DNA of 64,000 nucleotides from Beroe forskalii. Its lineage: Eukaryota > Ctenophora > Nuda > Beroida > Beroidae. The DNA lies in the NCBI GenBank assembly GCA_011033025.1, contig WFMF01000391.1:1-64000 (forward strand). The letters run 5' to 3'. A program made the translations under genes and the position numbers. Positions 58,301-64,000 of the stretch are shown piece after piece. Each line of letters opens with the position of its first letter. The stretch's first letter is position 1. The notes beneath the pieces were generated by a model. It ran no database searches, was not told the origin of the DNA, and was given only the letters and a program-made list of their open reading frames with translations.

Positions 58301-60443
58301 GGCATTGGATATAATCAGCACTGGATATAATCGGCACTGGATAGAACTAGAGGTCACGTGATATGCTACGTAATATGTCTCGTGATGTCATTATCACGTG
58401 ACATCAGGGTAACTGGGTGCATACTAATGGTAACTGGGTGGATACTAATGGTAACTGGGTGGATACTAATGGTAACTGGGTGGATACTAATGGTAACTGG
58501 GTGGATACTAATGGTAACTGGGTGGATACTAATGGTAACTGGGTGGATACTAATGGTAACTGGGTGGATACTAATGGTAACTGGGTGGATACTAATGGTA
58601 ACTGGGTGGATACTAATGGTAACTGGGTGGATACTAATGGTAACTGGGTGGATACTAAAGTACTAATGGTAACTGGGTGGATACTAATGGTAACTGGGTG
58701 GATACTAATGGTAACTGGGTGGATACTAATGGTAACTGGGTGGATACTAATGGTAACTGGGTGGATACTAATGGTAACTGGGTGGATACTAATGGTAACT
58801 GGGTGGATACTAATGGTAACTGGGTGGATACTAATGGTAACTGGGTGGATACTAATGGTAACTGGGTGGATACTAATGGTAACTGGGTGGATACTAATGG
58901 TAACTGGGTGGATACTAATGGTAACTGGGTGGATACTAATGGTAACTGGGTGGATACTAATGGTAACTGGGTGGATACTAATGGTAACTGGGTGGATACT
59001 AATGGTAACTGTCGGGTGGATACTAATGGTAACTGGGTGGATACTAATGGTAACTGGGTGGATACTAATGTGGATACTAATGGTAACTGGGTGGATACTA
59101 ATGGTAACTGGGTGGATACTAATGGTAACTGGGTGGATACTAATGGTAACTTAGTGGATACTAATGGCAACTGTCTGGATACTAAAATGTTCAAAATTGG
59201 TGCTTTTTGAGGCATAATAAAAGAAATAAATGTATCATGGACAATAATATATCTTTTTGGGGCTAGCTGATTTTAGGTAACCCAAGTATTTTTGTCCACA
59301 GCTAAAAGTCATTTTAAGGTATATATCACTTTTGGTGGATACTAAAATTTAACTGTGTTTTTAATCGAATTTAGTATCCACAGAAAGGTGTTAGTTACCA
59401 CTGGCACTGTAAAAAAATAATCCATGGCTCGAATTATGGACTCTTAAAATTATTTTTGCCGTTTTGTGGTAACTGATGGATACTAATTCGTCAGTGGATA
59501 CTAATGGATACTGAATGGTAACTAACAGCAATTTTTAGTATCCGTGGTAACTGGGTGGATACTAAATGGTAACTGATGGTAACTATTGGTAACTAGTGGA
59601 TACTAATTTAGTATCCACGGTGGATACTATTTATTAAAAAATAGACTACTGTATCCATTAGTATCCGTGGATACTAAATCTGACATTTAGTATCCACCAT
59701 AGTATCCACCAGTATCCACCCAGTTACCACGGATACTAATGGTAACTAATGGATACTAATTTTCGCTGTGTTCCTTTGCTATTATTGGCATTGAAACTAG
59801 AAAGAAATTCATTTCGATTAAATTTATTAAGTCACTAGTCAGCTGCATGATGCATCAATTCAATTGCATTAAATTGGTATGAATATCTCTAACCAATCTG
59901 AGTATATATGAATGAACACTTACTCTATGTTGGAGCGGTTGTGGGTATCAGAAATAGCAACAAAGCGAATAAATCCATCTCTCTTTGGTTTTTCTGAAGT
60001 TTTAATGGAGTTGATTTGGCAAAGAACAAAATGTGAATTTGGTTGAGTAAAGCAACTACTTTATTGATTAATTCATTGATCTAATAGCTCTTGCCTCTGA
60101 GCTCAAGGTACAACAAGATGCAAAATAGCTTAATATCATAAGACAAACAACATGATGCAATAACTTAATTATGCATGTAAGATTACCACCTAAATTTGTT
60201 TAGAATTAATTATTGTAATATGAAAATAGTTACCACAATATGAAAATCCTAGAAGTAAAATAGTTTTCATAATATGAAAATCCTACCAGTATATTCATGG
60301 TGGTTGAGCTGTTGAATAGCATCAGGTTCAATACCTTTATATAATTTAACAAATTTTTTGACTGATTTTGACAAAGCTTCTGGACTTTTATTAAAATCAC
60401 ACCAAATTTGAAGAATCTGATGACAGTCACAGAGCTTCCTCAT
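52394..60443 (-). CDS. MPPED1/2-like metallophosphoesterase, copy C, central metal-site exons not found
   Basis: Exons recognised: 60443-60287, 59993-59924, [missing], 54483-54377, 53144-53078, 52863-52707, 52581-52394. Exon 1 starts MRKLCDCHQILQIWC. Exon 2 holds metal motif I, RFVAISDTHN. After the gap come YKIYGSPW, GGFQKQRGASIHAIWKK, LLTHGPP, CFGHIHEG and INAAVCDVSY, ending GDGDL. The exons that should encode GDxxxHxGDF and GNHE are not seen between 59924 and 54483. Exon 2 ends in phase 2 while the next exon starts in phase 0, which independently shows that coding sequence is missing. Exactly there sits a 4.15-kb foldback element. The gene is either broken or its exons were lost in assembly. 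It is a paralogue of copy A, not part of the recent duplication. Confidence 0.8.
53286..54251. mobile_element. 966-bp hAT-type element, same family as 31273-38350
   Basis: The ends CAGGCATGGATCCA and its reverse complement are flanked by perfect 8-bp copies CCATGGAC (53278-53285 and 54252-54259). The left part (TTTTTGGGGGCGTGCAA, GGCGCCGCTTCGCGGC) and three CTGGGGGCGGCAGCCCC-type units match the large element. The right end has GGGGGCGTGCGCACGCCCCC. No frame for a transposase. It lies in the intron between MPPED C exons 53144-53078 and 54483-54377. Confidence 0.9.
54545..55582. repeat. Element with GGGGTAACTTTGAAC inverted ends
   Basis: GGGGTAACTTTGAAC near 54553 and GTTCAAAGTTACCCC near 55568 form inverted ends. 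The same word occurs inside at about 54733, 54755, 54904 and 55048. The interior is AT-rich with no gene. It directly abuts the 4.15-kb foldback. A target duplication was not resolved. Confidence 0.6.
56150..57000 (-). repeat. 21-bp minisatellite, left arm (unit GTAACTGGGTGGATACTAATG on the minus strand)
   Basis: Over thirty almost identical 21-bp units form a homogeneous core (about 56290-56835) with diverged units at both edges. As 21 is a multiple of three and the unit has no stop in several frames, it produces long artificial open frames on both strands. Confidence 0.95.
58410..59190 (+). repeat. 21-bp minisatellite, right arm (same unit, plus strand)
   Basis: About thirty-five units of GTAACTGGGTGGATACTAATG, with single interruptions near 58658 (TACTAAAG), 59010 (GTCGGG) and 59070 (short unit). 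The orientation is opposite to the left array. Units are so uniform that recent expansion or conversion between arms is likely. Confidence 0.95.
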
Positions 60444-60849
60444 AGTCCACTCCTACCTTGACAATAACACAACACCAAATAACTGCAAAGCAACTTGTTT
60501 TGACATCAGTTAGCCTTTTGCTGAATAGTGGTATATGATGAGATAAAACAAACAAAATTACAATTTAACTCAATCACCCCAAAAGCTGAGTCAGGTATTG
60601 GACTGAAGATGCCTGCACACGGGCACACCACTCATGCATCTTGGTGTGACATTTGGATCCTACTGCTCTCCACACTGCATTACCTAAAGGGATCAGGTTG
60701 GTACGGAGTTGGAGAAAAGTCTTGCAGATTTTACTCTAAAGTTTCCTAAGCCTGCATAGGTGTGTGTACAAGTATATACATGTACATGCTTAGCAACTGT
60801 AAATTGTGAAAACCTCCAAATACTCAAAAGTCAAAATATTTTACTAAAT

Positions 60850-61935
60850 TTGAGTCGTAGGATGTTACCCTACCCTCGCGCGCGGCGCAACGTTCCACAT
60901 TTGGACGTCACTTTGCAACCTCGCCATTTTCCTAACACCTAAGCCCGCATAGGTGTGTGTACGCGCCGCGCGCTTCCCTGTGCTGGGGAAGCGCGCCGCG
61001 CGAGCCACACAGGGATATACGTGTTTAGCAATCGCCATTGATAGCCATCCAGTCAGAAGAAATAGACGGGGCAACCGGGCAACGTCCGTCGAAATTTGAG
61101 ATCCAAAATTTTCGTTTTTCTCATTGAATATTTGTTCATCTTATTAAATTTTTCTGTTTCTTATCAAATTTCTTGTTTTTCTTATTAAATATAATTCATG
61201 TTTTTCTCATTTTGCCCTAACCAGCGCCCTGGTTTCGCGCACGGAGTGCACGGCGCGGCGCGACGCCCCTGGTTAGGGGAATTCTCATTAAATTCTTGCT
61301 AAACACGTATATCCCTGTTTGAGTTGCGCGCTTCCTCAGAAGCGAAAGGTTGCGCGCGGCGTGTACGCACCTATGCGGGCTTAGGACTAGGAAATTAAAT
61401 TCATGTTTTTCTCATTGAATAACTTCGTTTTCATATTGATTATTATTAATTTTGTTTTTCTAATTAAACTTTTGTTTTTCCTAAGCCAGCATAGGTGTGT
61501 GTACGCGCGCTGGGGAAGCGCGCCGCGCAACGCAGACAGGGATATACGTGTTTAGCAACTTTTGTTTGTTGTCGGTACATGGACACGTATTTATAAAACC
61601 AGATGCTTACGCACGCGCGCGGCTTGCTAAAAGTAAACACGTATATTTCTGTTTCGTCGCGAATTTTTTAGCGGCTTAGCGCTTGCGGCTTGCCGCGCAC
61701 TTTGTGCGCGTAGTGTAACCAGGGTCCTGGTTAGGTTCACCTAACCAGGTGCTTACGCGCGCGTTCTAAGGAACGACGGCGCGCAGAACTGGGCACTGGT
61801 AACGACAAATCCCTCACACCAGTACGTCACCTTGCCCTAACCAGTGCCCTGCTTTCGCGCATGGAGTGCGCGGCAAGTCTCGCGACACCCCTGGTTAGGG
61901 GAATACGTCACCCGACGGCCGACGGGCAGGCATGA
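60850..61935. repeat. GC-rich hairpin repeats next to the duplication breakpoint
   Basis: CCTAAGCCCGCATAGGTGTG (60939) recurs in reverse at about 61366-61386 and directly at about 61479. CAGGGATATACGTGTTTAGC (61011) recurs in reverse at about 61298 and directly at 61535. CCCTAACCAG..CGCCCTGGTTTCGCGCA is closed by CCCTGGTTAGGGG at 61265 and again at 61890. The GC-rich centres (GCGCGCCGCGC) contrast with the AT-rich stems. This cluster runs up to the breakpoint at 61939. Confidence 0.7.
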
Positions 61936-61938
61936 CAT

Positions 61939-62467
61939 CAACTCGTGGGAAGGGCGGGCCCCTGATGCGTGGCGCAAGATCAAGGAAACCAACAGACTGG
62001 GACTCAGATCGGAAATCCCAGACAGACCAGGCAACAAACCAACTCCCTACATGAAGGTCATGTACGCAGACACCACCAACATCATGGAGCATTTCCGACT
62101 GACGCGCTTCAAGTTCGTAACACGTGTCCAGAGCACGCTCGCAGCCATATACGAGAACAGCCCCGTGGCCATTACCATGGAAACGAACAAGCTGCACTTC
62201 GCCTCGTACCGTGGTAAGCCGTACTACAACGCACTGTGTGACGAGTTCCGGGAGTCAGATCATGCGATGGTCATGGTGGGCTACACAACCAGTGTCTTCG
62301 TCATCAGGAACACGTGGGGTGTGGAGTGGGGGGAGAAGGGATATCTTCTCTGGGAGAGACACCACGATGGACCCAACTGTGGGCTGTTCAAGTCAGCTGC
62401 GTACCCCACCATGGAGTTCGTAGGCAAAGTCGAGAAGAGAGAAGAAGACGAAGAATACGTTGATTAG
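61939..62467 (+). pseudogene. 5'-truncated copy of the papain-family protease
   Basis: From NSWEGRAPDAW onward it matches the protease at 48122-49249 with few changes (one Gly codon lost, Lys to Arg, Ser to Ala, Asp to Glu) and keeps the His (SDHAMVMVGY) and Asn (IRNTWG) positions and the acidic tail. The signal peptide, propeptide and nucleophile Cys are missing. Upstream sequence is GC-rich repeat. The frame is open into that repeat, but the start there is fortuitous. It cannot be an active protease. Confidence 0.9.
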
Positions 62468-62814
62468 GACGAATAAATGACAGAATTTAGTAGTGATATT
62501 GCAAAGAATTTTCAATCTAAGTTATGTTTTGGGTATACGGTACAAATCAGTGTTTGATTTCATCTTATTTCTGTAATCTTTGAACTCGTTTGAAATTGTG
62601 TGGCTTTCATTCACCTCTCACATACACAGTATTTCTTCAGAATCAGATGGTCGCTCAAGAACCTTTTTAACTTTTTAATTCAGCCACTGACTGCTCCTTG
62701 GAATCCTTGGAATTTTGATAGCAATAACTAAAACAAAATACGCACAGGCCACGAAGTTGAAAATTTATGAATAAAACATGTTTATTCTATAACCGAAAAA
62801 TCAAAAAGGCTCAC

Positions 62815-63651
62815 CTGATATCACTATTTTGATTGGGTGTGGAAGAGAGTCAAGCCATTCTGCGAAGTGATACACTTCTTTAGGATCTCCAATCTGATAA
62901 CAATTATTCATGAAGACAGCTACATTATAAATAAGTATAATGATATAATATATAGATTTAAGTTTGAAAATGAAATCACTATGAATTCCCTATTACTCTA
63001 TTACTTTCTTGAATTAAGAGTGGATAACACCAAGCCACCGATTCCTCACAAAACGACACCAGGAAACCTGAGAGAAGTCCCCCGCATGAAGGAGCACATC
63101 CCCCTCTGGAATGGGGAATGTGTACTTGTGTGTCTGGTTGTGTGTGTCCGATACGCACACAAACCGAACCTTCGTTGCAGGGTCGTATGTGTTGTCATCG
63201 CACAACGTGGCTACATCTAATTTCTTCTGGATCTGGAAAATCACTCATTGATTGTGTATGTGATGAGTCATCAAGTTAAATATCAGAGTTTAGGATCGAT
63301 TAAGAAATAGAATACAGTAGGTGATAGGTCAGTAGAATACCGGGTTCACCTGCTTATATTGCTATTCCTTGTCATCAATGATCAGGACAAGTTAAAAAGA
63401 AAAAAAAATCGATAAACTTATATGTATGTACTGTACATAGCAGTTTCATTATTTTAGCGGCATTCGAACTTTGATCAATACCTAATCACCTGTTGTTTTC
63501 TAAGGATATCATGGTGAAATGTTGTAGGCTTTCGATGCCATTTCGGTTGAATATCCTCCCAGAAGGTTTCAAAGGAGTGTATGGAGCAAAAACTTTTATT
63601 AACATGATTGGAAAACCATTCTTTGGCACTATTCACAACAGTGCCAAACAT
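62815..63651 (-). pseudogene. MPPED copy B, exons 1-3 only
   Basis: Exons 63651-63490, 63232-63068 and 62893-62815 match exons 1-3 of copy A in length, phase and splice sites and encode motif I (SDTH) and motif II (GDVLLHAGDF). Exons 4-7, with GNHE, THGPP and GHIH, are absent because the duplication breakpoint lies in intron 3. The phase-1 end of exon 3 does not fit the next MPPED-type exons downstream (copy C). The upstream codons before the ATG are stops (TGA TGA), which supports the ATG or an acceptor at the shared AG. Probably non-functional unless it splices to unknown exons. Confidence 0.8.
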
Positions 63652-64000
63652 ACAATAACACAGCTGCTCAAATTGATAAATAAATCATCAGATAAATAAT
63701 AAATAATTTTTGAGAACTCGACGAGTATCTAATTGGGTAAGGTTCATTTTTGATGCCACAGTACATCTATTTGATACTCGAAGGGGAACCTCAGTCTCTG
63801 TATATGAGAAAAGAGAATCTGCGTTGTATGGGCCATGATTTATTTGACATAACAATGGCAAGGATAAGATTTAAAGAAGAATAAGTTCTGAAAGGAAACT
63901 ACTGGAATTGAATGATATGAGAAATATCCTCGATATATACATGATACTATCATACACACTGGAAATAAATTTTACCATCTACACTTATTTTCAAATAACA

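Larger units (their letters stand above)
55605..59756. mobile_element. 4.15 kb giant foldback with 21-bp minisatellite arms
   Basis: The left arm (55605 to about 57540) and the right arm (about 57960 to 59756) are reverse complements. Both start with GTATCCATTAGTTACCATTA, then a mixed GTATCC/GTTACC segment, the 21-bp array, a TCACGTGAC-type E-box segment, GTACATGCGCGGCTTTGTCA, AATATACGGCTA, TGGGCTCTTCATTATCTATG and a degenerate GGTTAGGGTTAGGATCAGG run. The centre (about 57540-57960) contains GGTCTGACGACG twice and part of a third arm copy. There is no transposase. The design (very long inverted ends made of tandem repeats) recalls Drosophila FB elements. No clear target duplication was found. 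Confidence 0.85.
61939..64000. repeat. Segmental duplication, copy 2 (partner 48714-50690)
   Basis: A close copy of the 48.7-50.7 kb block in the same orientation, running off the window end. Exon and splice sequences of MPPED are preserved; intergenic parts differ by small indels and one insertion of about 150-180 bp near 62580-62760. Confidence 0.9.

Noticed and set aside
56150..59190. CRISPR array
   Set aside because: Units are contiguous with no variable spacers, there are no cas genes and the genome is eukaryotic.
56150..59215. Long open frames (180-245 residues) with MVTGWIL, NWVDTNG or HPVTISI repeats
   Set aside because: They are translations of the 21-bp minisatellite, open in several frames on both strands, because the unit length is a multiple of three and has no stop there.
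62815..63651. MPPED B and C as one gene
   Set aside because: Exon 3 of B ends in phase 1, while the C exons with the next domain parts start in phases 0 or 2, and C has its own start exon.

Overview
The window reads as nuclear DNA of an invertebrate animal. It is AT-rich and has spliced genes with GT-AG introns, nuclear-encoded mitochondrial proteins, rhodopsin-type receptors and many DNA-transposon and foldback repeats. Long introns full of repeats, intronless GPCRs and a LINE ORF1-type fragment would fit a cnidarian or another early-branching metazoan. The species cannot be fixed from the sequence alone.

Layout. 1-5.1 kb: no gene seen, but a dense block of hairpins, including a cloverleaf-like palindrome at 4.5-4.7 kb. 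5.2 kb: decayed LINE ORF1 piece. 6.58-7.87 kb (+): SV2/SVOP-like transporter with one frame break. 19.19-8.99 kb (-): BROX, a BRO1-domain gene, with an intronless GPCR (14.7-16.0 kb, +) inside intron 3. 41.86-20.01 kb (-): a complete eight-exon DDX28-like mitochondrial DEAD-box helicase whose spliced frame closes at exactly 540 codons. Its introns hold a second intronless GPCR (26.6-27.7 kb, +), an unknown intronless gene with its own TATA box (30.58-29.60 kb, -), a 2.85 kb foldback, a 7.08 kb hAT-type transposon and a 1.84 kb TTAA-flanked transposon. 43.18-42.60 kb (-): NDUFA7. 45.34-44.18 kb (-): Rabex-5-like VPS9 gene with one frame break. 50.27-46.04 kb (-): complete MPPED-like metallophosphoesterase (copy A) with a papain-family protease (48.12-49.25 kb, +) in its intron 3. 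60.44-52.39 kb (-): a second MPPED paralogue (C) that seems to lack its central metal-site exons. In their place lies a 4.15 kb foldback whose arms are 21-bp minisatellites. 61.94 kb to the end: a segmental duplicate of the 48.7-50.7 kb block, giving a 5'-truncated protease copy and a 3'-truncated MPPED copy (B).

The genes do not form one pathway. Two host genes act in mitochondria (DDX28-like, NDUFA7). Two act in endosome/ESCRT biology (BROX, Rabex-5-like). All spliced host genes lie on the minus strand. Four of the six intact-looking intronless genes or nested genes lie on the plus strand.

Strongest observations: two members of one hAT-type family proven by perfect 8-bp target-site duplications; the giant foldback with minisatellite arms inside an MPPED gene; hairpins with near-constant CTTCG loops but unrelated stems; an intron flanked by a 14-bp direct repeat; and four single-base frame breaks, all in intronless genes and all at or beside short homopolymers.
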